Source of the DNA: Bradyrhizobium sp. SRS-191
Lineage (GTDB): Bacteria > Pseudomonadota > Alphaproteobacteria > Rhizobiales > Xanthobacteraceae
Assembly (NCBI RefSeq): GCF_024586915.1
Contig: NZ_JANBVS010000005.1
Span: 248,001-312,000 of the forward strand
DNA: 64,000 bases
Direction of reading: 5' to 3'
How positions within the stretch are numbered: the first letter of the stretch is position 1; the number at the start of each line of letters is the position of its first letter. The notes below the pieces were generated by a model, which was not told where the DNA came from, did not search any database, and saw only the letters and a list, made by a program, of their open reading frames with translations. The position numbers and the translations under genes are program-made. Below are positions 36,915 through 47,364 of this stretch, in pieces.

Positions 36915-38255
36915 GTGAGCGCGTCCCTTCCTCCATCTTCGCCTTTTCAGTCGAATGGCTCCGAGCCGGTCGGAGCCGCCTTCATCCTCAAGAAAGCCGT
37001 CCTCAGCGCCCTGGTCGCGCTCGGCCTGTTTTCGCTGATGGTCGGCGTCCGCACCGAAGCCGGCCAGAGCGGCCAGCTCGAATACTGGACCCGGTTCGGC
37101 GAGCTTGCGAGCCTGGTCGGCGCGGTGTTCGTCGGCTCGATCGCGGTCGAGCTGCTGCGGCTGTGGCTCGGCCCGCGCGGTGGCTTCGGCAGCTTCGTCC
37201 CGGCGTCGGTGCAATCCGGACTGTCTGTTGCGGGGCGCTATCTCGCGCCGGCGCTGCTGATCTTCACCTTTCTCGTGCCGGTGATCTTCTACAATCAGCG
37301 TTACATTCTCGACCTCGGCATCCTCGTCCTCACCTATGTGATGCTGGGCTGGGGCCTCAACGTCGTGGTCGGCCTCGCCGGCCTGCTCGACCTCGGCTAC
37401 GTCGCGTTCTACGCGGTCGGCGCCTATTCCTACGGCCTGCTCTCGACCACCTTCGGCCTGTCGTTCTGGATCTGCCTGCCGCTCGCCGGCATCCTCGCCG
37501 CGTTCTGGGGCGTGCTGCTCGGCTTTCCCGTGCTGCGGCTGCGCGGCGATTATCTCGCGATCGTCACCCTGGCGTTTGGCGAGATCATCCGCCTCGTGCT
37601 GATCAACTGGCAGGAGGTGACCGGCGGCCCCAACGGCGTCTCGGGCATTCCGCGGCCGACCTTGTTCGGCATTCCGCTGACCCCTGGCGAAGGCGGCCTC
37701 GCCGCGATGCTCGGCATTCCGTTCTCGCCGACGCATCGCATCGTGTTCCTGTTCTACCTGATCCTGGCGCTGGCGCTGCTCACCAACTGGGTCACCATCC
37801 GTCTGCGGCGGCTGCCGATCGGCCGCGCCTGGGAAGCGCTGCGCGAGGACGAAGTCGCCTGCCGCGCACTCGGCATCAACATCACGACGACGAAGCTGAC
37901 GGCCTTTGCCACCGGCGCCATGTTCGGCGGCTTTGCCGGCGCCTTCTTCGCCACCCGCCAGGGCTTCATCAGCCCGGAATCCTTCACCTTCCAGGAGTCG
38001 GCACTGGTGCTCGCCATCGTCGTGCTCGGCGGCATGGGGTCGCAGCTCGGCGTGGCGCTCGCGGCGCTCGCCATGATCGGCGGCTTCGAGCTGTTCCGTA
38101 GCCTCGAGGTCTACCGCATGCTGGTGTTCGGTCTCGCCATGGTGCTCATTATGATCTGGCGGCCGCGCGGCATCGTCGGCCATCGCGCGCCCACCGTGTT
38201 CCTCGAAAAATCGAAGAGCATCTCCTCGGACCTCGTCAAGGAAGGCCACGGATGA
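36915..38255 (+). CDS. livM: Branched-chain amino acid ABC transporter permease LivM
   Basis: The 446-residue permease is longer than typical LivM: an N-terminal part of about 110 residues with two extra membrane segments precedes the conserved core (LTYVMLGWGLNVVVGLAGLLDLGYVAFYAVGAY). RAWEALREDEVACRALGIN is the ATPase coupling loop. GTG 36915 is preceded by GGAG at 5 bases. The stop overlaps livG by ATGA. Confidence 0.93.
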   Translation: MSASLPPSSPFQSNGSEPVGAAFILKKAVLSALVALGLFSLMVGVRTEAGQSGQLEYWTRFGELASLVGAVFVGSIAVELLRLWLGPRGGFGSFVPASVQSGLSVAGRYLAPALLIFTFLVPVIFYNQRYILDLGILVLTYVMLGWGLNVVVGLAGLLDLGYVAFYAVGAYSYGLLSTTFGLSFWICLPLAGILAAFWGVLLGFPVLRLRGDYLAIVTLAFGEIIRLVLINWQEVTGGPNGVSGIPRPTLFGIPLTPGEGGLAAMLGIPFSPTHRIVFLFYLILALALLTNWVTIRLRRLPIGRAWEALREDEVACRALGINITTTKLTAFATGAMFGGFAGAFFATRQGFISPESFTFQESALVLAIVVLGGMGSQLGVALAALAMIGGFELFRSLEVYRMLVFGLAMVLIMIWRPRGIVGHRAPTVFLEKSKSISSDLVKEGHG

Positions 38256-39085
38256 GCTCCGCTCCGATCCTCGCGCTCGAAAACCTCACCATGCGCTTCG
38301 GCGGCATCGTCGCCGTGAACGCGCTGTCATTCACCGCGCAACGCAAGCAGATTACGGCGCTGATCGGCCCCAACGGCGCTGGCAAGACCACCGTGTTCAA
38401 CTGCATCACCGGGTTCTACAAGCCGACCTCCGGCGTCATCCGCCTGACGCATGACGACGGCGCGCAGTTCGAGATGCAGAAGCTGAAGGACTACAACATC
38501 TCCAAGCAGGCCAAGGTCGCGCGCACCTTCCAGAACATCCGTCTGTTTCCCGGGATGACGGCGCTGGAAAACCTGATGGTGGCGCAGCACAACGCCTTGA
38601 TGAAGGCATCCGGCCTGACTTTTCTCGGACTGCTCGGCGTGCCCTCGTGGCGCGCCGCGGAGCAGAGCGCGATCGACAATGCGGTGTTCTGGCTGAAGCG
38701 CGTCGGACTGCTCGACCGCGCCGACGATGCCGCCGGCAATTTCGCCTATGGCGATCAGCGTCGGCTCGAGATCGCGCGCGCGATGTGCACCGGCCCCGCC
38801 CTGCTCTGCCTCGACGAGCCGGCCGCGGGCCTCAACGCCCGCGAGAGCGGCGCCCTGAACGAGCTGCTGCTGTCGATCCGCAGCGACCACGGCACATCGA
38901 TTCTCCTGATCGAGCACGACATGAGCGTCGTCATGGAAATCTCCGACCGTGTCGTCGTGATGGACTACGGCGTGAAGATCGCCGAGGGCACGCCGCGCGA
39001 GATCCGCGACGATCCCAAGGTGATCGCTGCCTATCTCGGCACCGATGAGGAAGAGGCGGCAGCCGTGATGGAGGCCGAGGCGTGA
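38252..39085 (+). CDS. livG: Branched-chain amino acid ABC transporter ATP-binding protein LivG
   Basis: The 277-residue ATPase has Walker A GPNGAGKTTVFN, the LivG-type signature NFAYGDQRRLEIARAM (YGDQR replacing the common SGGQ), Walker B LLCLDEPAAGLN and the switch His in LIEHDMSVV. It pairs with LivF to energise the LivHM permease. It overlaps livM by four bases and livF by GTGA. Confidence 0.94.
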   Translation: MSSAPILALENLTMRFGGIVAVNALSFTAQRKQITALIGPNGAGKTTVFNCITGFYKPTSGVIRLTHDDGAQFEMQKLKDYNISKQAKVARTFQNIRLFPGMTALENLMVAQHNALMKASGLTFLGLLGVPSWRAAEQSAIDNAVFWLKRVGLLDRADDAAGNFAYGDQRRLEIARAMCTGPALLCLDEPAAGLNARESGALNELLLSIRSDHGTSILLIEHDMSVVMEISDRVVVMDYGVKIAEGTPREIRDDPKVIAAYLGTDEEEAAAVMEAEA

Positions 39086-39813
39086 GCGCGTCCCTCCTCC
39101 AGATCCAGAAGTTGCGCGCGTCCTATGGCAAGATCGAAGCGCTCAAGGGCGTCGATCTCGACATCAAGGCCGGCGAAATCGTTGCGCTCATCGGCGCCAA
39201 CGGCGCCGGCAAATCGACGCTGATGATGTCGATCTTCGGCCGTCCGCGCGCCAGCTCCGGCCACATCGTCTATGACGGCAACGACATCACGCAGGTGCCG
39301 ACACACCTGATCGCGCGACTCAAGATCGCGCAGTCTCCCGAAGGCCGCCGCATCTTCCCGCGCATGAGCGTTGCGGAAAATCTGCAGATGGGCGCCGATG
39401 CCGGCGATACCACCGAAGCGCAGCGCGCCGACACGCTGGAGCGTGTGTTCGCGCTGTTCCCGCGGCTGAAGGAGCGCATCGACCAGCGCGGCGGCACGCT
39501 CTCCGGCGGCGAGCAACAGATGCTGGCGATCGGGCGCGCGCTGATGAGCCGGCCGCGGCTCCTGCTGCTCGACGAGCCCTCGCTCGGGCTCGCGCCGCTG
39601 ATCGCACGGCAGATTTTTGACGCGATCCGGACGCTCAACCGTCAAGACGGTTTGACCGTACTGATCGTCGAGCAGAACGCCAATCATGCGCTGAAGCTTG
39701 CGCATCGCGGCTACGTGCTGGTCAACGGCATGATCACCCTGTCGGGCACCGGGACCGAGCTCTTGCAGCGGCCTGAGATCCGCGCGGCCTATCTGGAGGG
39801 CGGCCGCCACTGA
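39082..39813 (+). CDS. livF: Branched-chain amino acid ABC transporter ATP-binding protein LivF
   Basis: The 243-residue ATPase has Walker A GANGAGKSTLMM, signature TLSGGEQQMLAIGRAL, Walker B LLLLDEPSLGLAP and IVEQNANHAL. It starts with GTG 39082 overlapping livG, so translation is coupled. It ends the polycistronic livHMGF unit; the binding-protein gene follows after a 161-base gap and may have its own promoter. Confidence 0.94.
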   Translation: MSASLLQIQKLRASYGKIEALKGVDLDIKAGEIVALIGANGAGKSTLMMSIFGRPRASSGHIVYDGNDITQVPTHLIARLKIAQSPEGRRIFPRMSVAENLQMGADAGDTTEAQRADTLERVFALFPRLKERIDQRGGTLSGGEQQMLAIGRALMSRPRLLLLDEPSLGLAPLIARQIFDAIRTLNRQDGLTVLIVEQNANHALKLAHRGYVLVNGMITLSGTGTELLQRPEIRAAYLEGGRH

Positions 39814-39974
39814 GGCCGCGGGTCGAAAGTCCCGGCGGAAATGGCCCTTAGCCCTTCGTCGGTCTCCCCGAAATTTTGCGGTGACTTCGGCAGAAAATCA
39901 GCCACAATGCGCGCGGTCTGCGGCCCGCCGTTCGGGCCATTTCCATGTCGACCTACCCCCTGTGAGGATTTCTC

Positions 39975-41093
39975 ATGAAACCACTCAAACTGATTGGTCT
40001 GGCTCTGGGCGCCACGCTTGCGCTCTCGACCGCGGCCTTTGCCGACGACATCACCATTGCCGTGGCCGGCCCGATGACCGGCAGCGAGTCGGCCTTCGGC
40101 CGCCAGATGCAGAACGGCGCCGAGATGGCGATCGCCGACCTCAATGCCGCCGGCGGCGTGCTGGGCAAGAAGCTCGCGCTGCAGGTGGGTGACGATGCCT
40201 GCGATCCGAAGCAGGCCCGCTCGGTCGCCGAGAAGCTCGCCGGCTCGGGCATTCCGTTCGTCGCCGGCCATTTCTGCTCGTCGTCGTCGATCCCGGCTTC
40301 CGAGGCCTATGCCGACAGCAACGTGCTGCAGATCACCCCGGCGTCGACCAACCCGCTGTTCACCGAGCGCAAGCTGTGGAACGTGGCGCGCGTCTGCGGC
40401 CGTGACGATCAGCAGGGTCTCGTCGCCGCCAACTACATCGCGAAGAACTTCAAGGGCAAGAACATCGCGATCCTCAACGACAAGACCACCTACGGCAAGG
40501 GTCTCGCCGACGAGACCAAGAAGGCGCTCAACAAGGCCGGCGTCACCGAGAAGATGTTCGAGTCGTACAACAAGGGCGACAAGGACTTCAACGCGATCGT
40601 GTCGCGCCTGAAGCGTGAGAACATCGACCTCGTCTATGTCGGCGGCTATCACCAGGAAGCCGGCCTGATCCTGCGCCAGATGCGCGACCAGGGTCTGAAG
40701 ACGATCCTGATGGCGGGCGACGCCATGAACGACAAGGAGTTCGCCTCGATCACCGGTCCGGCCGCGGAAGGCACGCTGTTCACCTTCGGCCCCGAGCCGC
40801 GCAATAAGCCGACCGCGAAGGCGATCGTCGACAAGTTCAAGGCCAAGAACATCGACCCCGAGGGCTACACGCTCTACACCTACGCCGCGATCCAGGTCTG
40901 GTCGCAGGCCGTCAAGAAGGCCAACACCACCGACGCCAAGAAGGTGATGGACACCATCAAGGCCGGAGAGTGGGACACGGTGCTCGGCAAGCTCGGCTTC
41001 GACGCCAAGGGCGACATCAAGCAGATCGACTACGTCGTCTACAAGTGGGACGCCAAGGGCGGCTACGCCGAGCTCGGCGGCAAGGGCTCCTGA
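39975..41093 (+). CDS. livK: Branched-chain amino acid ABC transporter substrate-binding protein
   Basis: The 372-residue periplasmic protein has a Sec signal peptide (about 1-23, ending TAAFADD) and the Leu/Ile/Val-binding fold: ITIAVAGPMTGSESAFGRQMQNG, PFVAGHFCSSSSIPASEAY and LVYVGGYHQEAGLILRQMRD. It delivers substrate to LivHM. GAGGA lies 6-7 bases before ATG 39975. A strong terminator follows, so binding protein and permease genes form two adjacent units, the usual way to make binding protein in excess. Confidence 0.92.
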   Translation: MKPLKLIGLALGATLALSTAAFADDITIAVAGPMTGSESAFGRQMQNGAEMAIADLNAAGGVLGKKLALQVGDDACDPKQARSVAEKLAGSGIPFVAGHFCSSSSIPASEAYADSNVLQITPASTNPLFTERKLWNVARVCGRDDQQGLVAANYIAKNFKGKNIAILNDKTTYGKGLADETKKALNKAGVTEKMFESYNKGDKDFNAIVSRLKRENIDLVYVGGYHQEAGLILRQMRDQGLKTILMAGDAMNDKEFASITGPAAEGTLFTFGPEPRNKPTAKAIVDKFKAKNIDPEGYTLYTYAAIQVWSQAVKKANTTDAKKVMDTIKAGEWDTVLGKLGFDAKGDIKQIDYVVYKWDAKGGYAELGGKGS

Positions 41094-41125
41094 TCGCGCC
41101 GCTGATCCAGCTTCATCAAAATGCA

Positions 41126-41152
41126 AACGCCCCGGTCAATGACCGGGGCGTT
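41126..41152 (+). terminator. Terminator after livK
   Basis: AACGCCCCGGTC and GACCGGGGCGTT form a perfect 12-bp stem with a 3-base AAT loop, 33 bases past the livK stop. The 3' side ends in TT followed by CTG, so the T-tract is short but the stem is very strong. It may also serve the convergent response regulator gene. Confidence 0.8.
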
Positions 41153-41188
41153 CTGCTGATGGAGGGGCGCGCACTGCGATCGCGACGA

Positions 41189-41584
41189 TCACCCCGCACA
41201 GACCGAGAGCGGACGCGCTTCCTTCACGGCCGTTCGGGCGGTCTCGACAGCGTGCAGCAATTCACCCGGGCGGAACGGCTTCTGCAGGTAGACCACGCGC
41301 GTCAGCTGTTCCGACATCGCCGCACCGTCGAAGGCGGTCATGCCCGACACAGCCACGACCGGCATATCGGGAACCAGCCCACGCATCTCGCCAACCAGAT
41401 CGAGACCGTTGCAATCGTCGAGGTAGATGTCGACAATCACGGCGTCAAAGGCCTGGTCGCGGAACAATTGTAGTCCGGCCGCTGCTGTTCCCGCTTCGAC
41501 CACGTCAAACTGATTGACGCGCAGCACCATGCTGATCATGGCCCGCACGTCCTTCTGATCATCCACCACAAGAATCCGTGGCAT
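41189..41584 (-). CDS. Single-domain response regulator
   Basis: The 131-residue protein is a stand-alone receiver domain: acidic pair D8-D9 in ILVVDDQ, phospho-acceptor D52 in IVDIYLDD, Ser/Thr in VAVSGMTAF and K in YLQKPF. There is no output domain, so it likely works by protein contact, as CheY or Spo0F do. ATG 41584 follows GGAG at 7 bases. It is divergent from the hybrid histidine kinase, its likely partner. Confidence 0.88.
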   Translation of the reverse strand: MPRILVVDDQKDVRAMISMVLRVNQFDVVEAGTAAAGLQLFRDQAFDAVIVDIYLDDCNGLDLVGEMRGLVPDMPVVAVSGMTAFDGAAMSEQLTRVVYLQKPFRPGELLHAVETARTAVKEARPLSVCAG

Positions 41585-41820
41585 CAAAATCTCCAGAAAT
41601 TTTGTTGGACAGCCTACAACATAAAAAGAAATCATGTACAACTACGGGTATATTTATCCCGGTTGCGGTAAAGGTGCAGTTACTGCAAATCACGACTCAT
41701 TCTACAGAACGTTCCAAACTGGTACCATACAACCATAATTTGAGTAGATATATTTCTCGCGTATCAGTGGCACCGACGCTTCCAGCAGCGCGTTGACGCC
41801 AGATGCGCAGGACTTTGGAG

Positions 41821-44595
41821 ATGCAAAGCATCGAGGATCCAAGCGAAGTTCTTCTGTCGACGTCCACCGCAACACGCCGAGACCAACTCGCAGCATTGAT
41901 CGCGGTTGCCGTCTCAGCCGTGCTATTTGCCGCCGCCGCTCCCTTTGCCAAGGTGCAGCTGCCGGCGGCGCCTGCATTCGTTGCGAGCTATCAGTCCGCA
42001 CTGGCGCTGAACGATCTTATCACTGCGTTCCTGCTGTTCTCTCAATTCGTGCTGCTGCGTTCGCGCGCGCTGCTTTGGCTTGCCTCGGGCTATCTGTTCA
42101 CGGCGCCGGCCGCCTTGCTGCATACGCTGGTATTCCCCGGCCTCTACTCACCGACTGGCCTGCTCGGCGCAGGCTCGCAGAGTGCGGTCTGGATCTACAT
42201 GATCTGGCATGGCGGGTTCCCCCTCCTCGTCCTCTGCTATGCGCTGGACAGGAGCAGTCGGCCCGTGCTCGGCCGCTCGGTTCCAGCATGGCTGTCGCTT
42301 GCGCTCCTCGGAGTCGCGATCGTGCTGACGGCGCTGAGCTGGACCGTGGTCGCTCATGAGGAGGCGCTGCCGGCCCTCCTCCGGGACGGCGCGGCAACGA
42401 CGGCCTTGAAGGTCATCGTCGGCTCGATCTGGTGCGTCACCGCCGTCGCCCTTGTCGCGCTGGCGTGGCAACGGCCGCATAGCATCCTCGATCTCTGGGT
42501 CATGGTGGTGCTGTGCGCCTGGCTGTTCGATCTCTCGCTGTCCTCGTTGCTGAATGCCGCCAGGTATGATTTCGGCTACTACGCCGGCCGCATCTACGGC
42601 CTGCTCGCAGCGAGTTTCGTGCTCGGCGTGCTGCTCGCCGACAATGTCGGTCTGCAATGGCGGCTGTCGCGTCTGCTGCAACAGCAGCGCCGGCAGAACG
42701 AAAGCGAGCGGGCGCGCTTCATCGCGCGTGAACGGCTGTTCAGTGCGGTCGTCGAATCCTCCAACGATGCCGTCATCACGCTGACCCTGCACGGCAAGAT
42801 CACGTCCTGGAACCGGGCTGCCGAGCAGCTGTTCGGCTATCGCGCCGACGAAGCGTTGGGCAGCGACATCGGCCTGATCGTTCCTGCCGAGCGGCGTGGT
42901 GAGGTCGACCGTATCCTCGGCGAGATCGGCTGCGGCGAGAAGATCGAGCATCACGAGACCATACGCCGGCACAAGGACGGCCACGAGATCGAGGTGTCGC
43001 TCAGCGTCTCGCCGATCCTCGATGCGCACGGCGCAGTGATCGGAGCCTCGAAGGTCGCCCGCGACATCACCGAGAGCAAGCGCACAAGCAACGCGCTGAC
43101 CCGGGAAACCGAGGAGCGGCGGCGCATCTTCGAGACGTCGCAGGACTTGATCCTGGTCGCCGATTCCCGCGGCAATCTGATGCAGGTCAGCCCCAGCGCC
43201 CGCACCATTCTCGGCTACCAGCCGGAGGAAATGGTCGGACGCAACGCCAGCGATTTCGTCTATCCCCCGGAACTCGAGGCCGTCCGCAGCCAGATGCGCG
43301 ACTGTCGGCGCGGCCGTGACGTCCATAATTTCGAAGCACAGCTGCTGCACAAGGAGGGCCGCGGCGTCGTGCTGAACTGGATGGCGAGCTGGTCCGATCC
43401 GGTGCAGCGCCATTTCTTCGTCGGCCGCGACCTCACCGAGAAGCGCGCCGCCGAGGCGCAGTTCCGCCAGGCGCAGAAGATGGAGGCGGTCGGCCAGCTC
43501 ACCGGCGGCGTCGCGCACGACTTCAACAACATCCTCACCGTCATCACCGGCAGCATCTCCATTCTCGCCGACGCCGTCGCGGAGCGGCCGGAGCTCGCAT
43601 CCGTGGCCAAGCTGATCGACGATTCCGCCGACCGCGGCGCGCATCTCACGCGGCAGCTGCTCGCCTTTGCCCGCAAGCAGCCGCTGCAGCCGGTCGACCT
43701 CGACGTCAACGCGCTGGTGAACGAGACCGCCGCGCTGCTGCGTCCGACGCTGGGCGAGCACATCGAGATCGAGCGCATCCTCAGCAACGATCCATGCACC
43801 GCGCTGGCTGATCCGAACCAGCTCGCCACCGCGGTCGTCAACCTCTCGCTCAATGCGCGCGATGCGATGCCGCAAGGCGGCAAGCTGACGCTGGAGACGG
43901 CGAACGTCGCGCTCGATCAGGACTATGCCGAAGCCAACAATGAAGTCGTCGTCGGCGACTACATCATGATCGCAGTGAGCGACACGGGCTGCGGCATTCC
44001 TCCCGCTTATCTCGACAAGGTGTTCGATCCGTTCTTCTCGACCAAGGGCGTCGGCAAGGGCACCGGGCTCGGCCTCAGCATGGTGTTCGGCTTCGTCAAG
44101 CAGTCCGGCGGACACATCAAGATCTACAGCGAGGTCGGCCATGGCACCTCGATCAAGCTCTATCTGCCACGCTCCCTCACGGCGCCGCGCGGGGCCACCG
44201 AGCAGCAGCTGCCGGACATGAGCGGCGGTCACGAGACGATTCTGATCGTCGAGGACGATCCGATGGTGCGCCAGCATGTCATCACCCAGGTGGCGAGCCT
44301 CGGCTACACGACCCTTGCCGCAGCGAATGCCGCGGAGGCGCTCGACGTGCTGCAGCGCCATCCCGAGATCGACCTGCTGTTCACCGACGTCATCATGCCC
44401 GGCGCCATGAACGGCCGCCAGCTCGCCGATGCCGCCCGCGCGCGGCGGCCGGAGCTGCGGACGTTGTTCACCTCCGGTTACACCGAGAATGCAATCGTGC
44501 ATCACGGCCGTCTCGATGCCGGTGTGCTGCTGCTGGCCAAGCCCTACCGCAAGCCGGAACTGGCCCGGATGATCCGCATCGCGCTGGATCGTTGA
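41821..44595 (+). CDS. Hybrid sensor histidine kinase (MASE4-like membrane sensor, two PAS, HisKA, HATPase, receiver)
   Basis: The 924-residue kinase has seven or eight N-terminal membrane segments (about 25-280) resembling a MASE4 sensor, two PAS domains (about 310-430 and 440-550), a HisKA dimerisation helix with H566 in [12 protein letters not shown], an HATPase domain ([22 protein letters not shown]) and a C-terminal receiver with D856 ([10 protein letters not shown]). Such hybrids with HDFNN often control general stress or motility outputs. I prefer ATG 41821 (AGGA 8 bases upstream) over 41803. The intergenic region shared with the response regulator is A/T-rich. Confidence 0.88.
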   Translation: MQSIEDPSEVLLSTSTATRRDQLAALIAVAVSAVLFAAAAPFAKVQLPAAPAFVASYQSALALNDLITAFLLFSQFVLLRSRALLWLASGYLFTAPAALLHTLVFPGLYSPTGLLGAGSQSAVWIYMIWHGGFPLLVLCYALDRSSRPVLGRSVPAWLSLALLGVAIVLTALSWTVVAHEEALPALLRDGAATTALKVIVGSIWCVTAVALVALAWQRPHSILDLWVMVVLCAWLFDLSLSSLLNAARYDFGYYAGRIYGLLAASFVLGVLLADNVGLQWRLSRLLQQQRRQNESERARFIARERLFSAVVESSNDAVITLTLHGKITSWNRAAEQLFGYRADEALGSDIGLIVPAERRGEVDRILGEIGCGEKIEHHETIRRHKDGHEIEVSLSVSPILDAHGAVIGASKVARDITESKRTSNALTRETEERRRIFETSQDLILVADSRGNLMQVSPSARTILGYQPEEMVGRNASDFVYPPELEAVRSQMRDCRRGRDVHNFEAQLLHKEGRGVVLNWMASWSDPVQRHFFVGRDLTEKRAAEAQFRQAQKMEAVGQLTGGVAHDFNNILTVITGSISILADAVAERPELASVAKLIDDSADRGAHLTRQLLAFARKQPLQPVDLDVNALVNETAALLRPTLGEHIEIERILSNDPCTALADPNQLATAVVNLSLNARDAMPQGGKLTLETANVALDQDYAEANNEVVVGDYIMIAVSDTGCGIPPAYLDKVFDPFFSTKGVGKGTGLGLSMVFGFVKQSGGHIKIYSEVGHGTSIKLYLPRSLTAPRGATEQQLPDMSGGHETILIVEDDPMVRQHVITQVASLGYTTLAAANAAEALDVLQRHPEIDLLFTDVIMPGAMNGRQLADAARARRPELRTLFTSGYTENAIVHHGRLDAGVLLLAKPYRKPELARMIRIALDR

Positions 44596-44652
44596 GCGCG
44601 TGGAGCTCGTGGGGTATCCATCGGCCATCAACACCTGCAGCCGAGGGCGACC

Positions 44653-45651
44653 GTGCAGAATCTCCTGACCGATATCCCCGGCGTACGCGTCGGCCATGCC
44701 GATGATGCAGTCCTCGCCTCCGGCGTGACCGCGATCCTGTTCGATCAGCCGGCAGTGGCCGCGATCGACATCCGCGGCGGCGGACCCGGGGTGCGCGAGG
44801 ACGCGCTGCTCGATCCCGTCAACACGGTCGAACGTGTCGACGCCATCGCGCTGTCCGGCGGCTCGGCGTTCGGGCTGGAAGCCGCCAGCGGCATCCAGGC
44901 CTGGCTGGCCGAGCAAGGCCGCGGCTTTGCCGTGCGCGACGCGCTGATCCCGATCGTGCCCGGCGCGATCATGTTCGATCTGCTCAACGGCGGCAACAAG
45001 CAGTGGGGCCGCTATGCGCCCTATCGCGAGCTCGGCTACGCGGCGGCGGCCGCCGCCGACACGACGTTCGCCCTCGGCAGCGTCGGCGCCGGCCTCGGCG
45101 CCACGACAGCCAATCTGCAGGGCGGGCTTGGATCGGCGTCGGCGACCACGACAAACGGCATCAAGGTCGCGGCGATCGCGGTGGTCAATGCCGTCGGCAG
45201 CGTCACGGTGGGGGATGGCCCGTGGTTCTGGGCTGCGCCGTACGAGGTTGACGGTGAATTCGGCGGCCGCGGCCTGCCTGCGGCGTTCACGCCGGACATG
45301 CTGGCGATGCGCATCAAAGGTGGCCCTGCTCCGTCGGCCTCCGAGAATACGACGATCACGCTGGTCGTCACCGATGCCATCCTGACCAAGGCGCAGGCGA
45401 AGCGACTGGCGATGATGGCGCAGACCGGCATGGCGCGCGCGATCTATCCGGTGCACCTGCCGCTCGACGGCGACATCGTGTTTGCGGCGGCGACCTGCGC
45501 CAAGCCGGTGGAGCCGCTGGCCGAACTGAGCGAGCTCGGCATGGTCGCAGCCAATGTGCTGGCCCGCGCGATTGCGCGCGGGGTCTATCACGCGAAGCGG
45601 CTGCCGTTCGCCGGCGCCCTGCCCTCCTGGCAGGACCGCTTCGGCGGCTGA
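44653..45651 (+). CDS. P1 family peptidase (DmpA/S58 family)
   Basis: The 332-residue protein matches the P1/S58 family of N-terminal nucleophile aminopeptidases: LTDIPGVRVGHADD at the start, VDAIALSGGSAFGLEAASG, GAIMFDLLNGG and ATTTNGIKVAAIAVVNAVG. These proteins self-cleave into two chains and remove D- or L-residues from peptides or amides. GTG 44653 is preceded by GAGGG at 5 bases. It is 57 bases downstream of the hybrid kinase and may share its transcript. Confidence 0.87.
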   Translation: MQNLLTDIPGVRVGHADDAVLASGVTAILFDQPAVAAIDIRGGGPGVREDALLDPVNTVERVDAIALSGGSAFGLEAASGIQAWLAEQGRGFAVRDALIPIVPGAIMFDLLNGGNKQWGRYAPYRELGYAAAAAADTTFALGSVGAGLGATTANLQGGLGSASATTTNGIKVAAIAVVNAVGSVTVGDGPWFWAAPYEVDGEFGGRGLPAAFTPDMLAMRIKGGPAPSASENTTITLVVTDAILTKAQAKRLAMMAQTGMARAIYPVHLPLDGDIVFAAATCAKPVEPLAELSELGMVAANVLARAIARGVYHAKRLPFAGALPSWQDRFGG

Positions 45652-45656
45652 GCGGC

Positions 45657-46421
45657 TTACACGCTCATCGCCGTCGTGGAGGCGGCTGACGGCAGCTTGG
45701 GTTGATGCTGCATCAGCTTCTCGATCATGTTGTAGGACGCCGTCGCGGCATTGGAGGCCGTGGTGGCGGCCGGCGTGATCAGCGTCATCTTCGAGCCGTC
45801 GGCGTAAGTGATGGTGGTCGTCGTCGAGCCATCGCTGTTCGTGGACGAGGAGCTCGACGCACCCGACAGCGCCTGCATCAGCGCATCGGCGCCCGCGCTG
45901 GAGGCGTTGCCCGAGCTGCCGGCCTGGCCCGCACCCGCCTGCTGATGGTGATGGCCGCGCCGGCCCTTGGCGCCCTGCAGCGCCGAGGACAGTTCGTCGA
46001 GGCTGACATTGCCGTCGCTGTTCGCATCGAGCTTGCCGAACACCTTGTCGGCATTCGCGAGGTTGGTGCCGCCCGCGCCGAGCGCATTCTCGAACTCGGA
46101 CTTGCTGATCTGCCCATCGCCATCGCCGTCGATCTGCGAGAACAGATCCTGCAGCGGATTGGCGGAGGAGCTCGCGCTTGTCGATGCGCTCGACTGGCTT
46201 TGCGCCGCCAGCAGCGCGTTCATCGTCTCCGGCGCGATCTGCCCCGAACTGCCGCTGCCCGAGGTCAACGAGGGGCTGAAATTGCCGGAGCTGCTGGTCT
46301 CCTTGTTGCCGAGGCTGAAGAGACCGCCGGCATTGCCCGACTTGCCGGACCCCGACTTGGTCGAGCCGATCGACTGCAGGCTGTCCAGGACCGACGAGGC
46401 GGCCCCCAGTGCAAACCACAT
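45657..46421 (-). CDS. EF-hand calcium-binding protein, Ser/Gly-rich
   Basis: The 254-residue protein has two canonical EF-hand loops, DGDGDGQISKSE and DANSDGNVSLDE, at about residues 100-155. They are flanked by low-complexity Ser/Gly/Thr/Ala tracts on both sides. Similar EF-hand proteins in plant-associated bacteria have been grouped with XopAW-type type III effectors, but no secretion signal can be proven here. ATG 46421 follows GGGAG at 8 bases. It converges on the P1 peptidase gene, with stops 5 bases apart. Confidence 0.8.
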   Translation of the reverse strand: MWFALGAASSVLDSLQSIGSTKSGSGKSGNAGGLFSLGNKETSSSGNFSPSLTSGSGSSGQIAPETMNALLAAQSQSSASTSASSSANPLQDLFSQIDGDGDGQISKSEFENALGAGGTNLANADKVFGKLDANSDGNVSLDELSSALQGAKGRRGHHHQQAGAGQAGSSGNASSAGADALMQALSGASSSSSTNSDGSTTTTITYADGSKMTLITPAATTASNAATASYNMIEKLMQHQPKLPSAASTTAMSV

Positions 46422-46647
46422 GGCGAAACTCCCGCAAGGCCGCCCGCGAGGCGGCAGAACATCTCCCCACGGCTGTCGCAATTGCCATGCCAGCGGCAAA
46501 CCGCTGATATGTCCGGATATTTCGCGATGTTACGAAGCCCAGACCCCGGCAGATGCTGCCGCGCCCGGCAGATTTTTCCCGCTCGCGTTGCCGGACCCGC
46601 GCCTGCATGATACGGCGACATTTCCGCTCGCACTGGAATAGCTGCCC

Positions 46648-47349
46648 ATGACCCAGTCCTTCACGCCGCGTCCGCTCGTCATTGCGCCGTCCATCCTGGC
46701 CTCTGATTTCTCCAAGCTTGGCGAGGAGGTTCGCGCGGTCGATGCCGCCGGTGCCGACTGGATCCATCTCGACGTCATGGACGGCCATTTCGTCCCGAAC
46801 ATCTCGTATGGCCCCGACGTCATCAAGGCGCTGCGTCCGCACACCACCAAGATCTTCGACGCGCACCTGATGATCACGCCGTGCGATCCGTATCTCGAAG
46901 CCTTCGCCAAGGCCGGCTGCGACCACATCACGGTGCATGCGGAGGCCGGCCCGCATCTGCATCGTTCGCTGCAGGCGATCCGTGCGCTCGGCAAGAAGGC
47001 CGGCGTCTCGCTCAACCCGTCGACCCCGCTCAACGTCATCGAATATGTGCTGGACCTCGTCGACCTCGTTCTGATCATGTCGGTCAACCCCGGCTTCGGC
47101 GGCCAGGCGTTCATTTCGTCGGCGATCGGCAAGGTGCAGGATCTGCGCGCAATGACCGCGGGCCGGCCGATCGACATCGAGGTCGATGGCGGCGTCGGCC
47201 GCGACAATGCCGGCGCGCTCGCCGCCGCCGGGGCCAACGCGTTCGTCGCGGGCTCCGCCGTGTTCAAGGGCGGCACGACGGAGGCCTATCGCAGCAACAT
47301 CGCCGCGATCCGCGACGCCGCCGCGTCGGCGCGCGGCGAGGCGATCTAA
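46648..47349 (+). CDS. rpe: Ribulose-phosphate 3-epimerase
   Basis: The 233-residue TIM-barrel enzyme interconverts ribulose-5-phosphate and xylulose-5-phosphate. Landmarks are [35 protein letters not shown] (metal and catalytic Asp), [27 protein letters not shown] and [13 protein letters not shown]. It is isolated from other pentose-phosphate or Calvin genes and reads in the same direction as allA, which starts 15 bases later. Confidence 0.94.
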   Translation: MTQSFTPRPLVIAPSILASDFSKLGEEVRAVDAAGADWIHLDVMDGHFVPNISYGPDVIKALRPHTTKIFDAHLMITPCDPYLEAFAKAGCDHITVHAEAGPHLHRSLQAIRALGKKAGVSLNPSTPLNVIEYVLDLVDLVLIMSVNPGFGGQAFISSAIGKVQDLRAMTAGRPIDIEVDGGVGRDNAGALAAAGANAFVAGSAVFKGGTTEAYRSNIAAIRDAAASARGEAI

Positions 47350-47364
47350 GGCGATCGACGGCCT

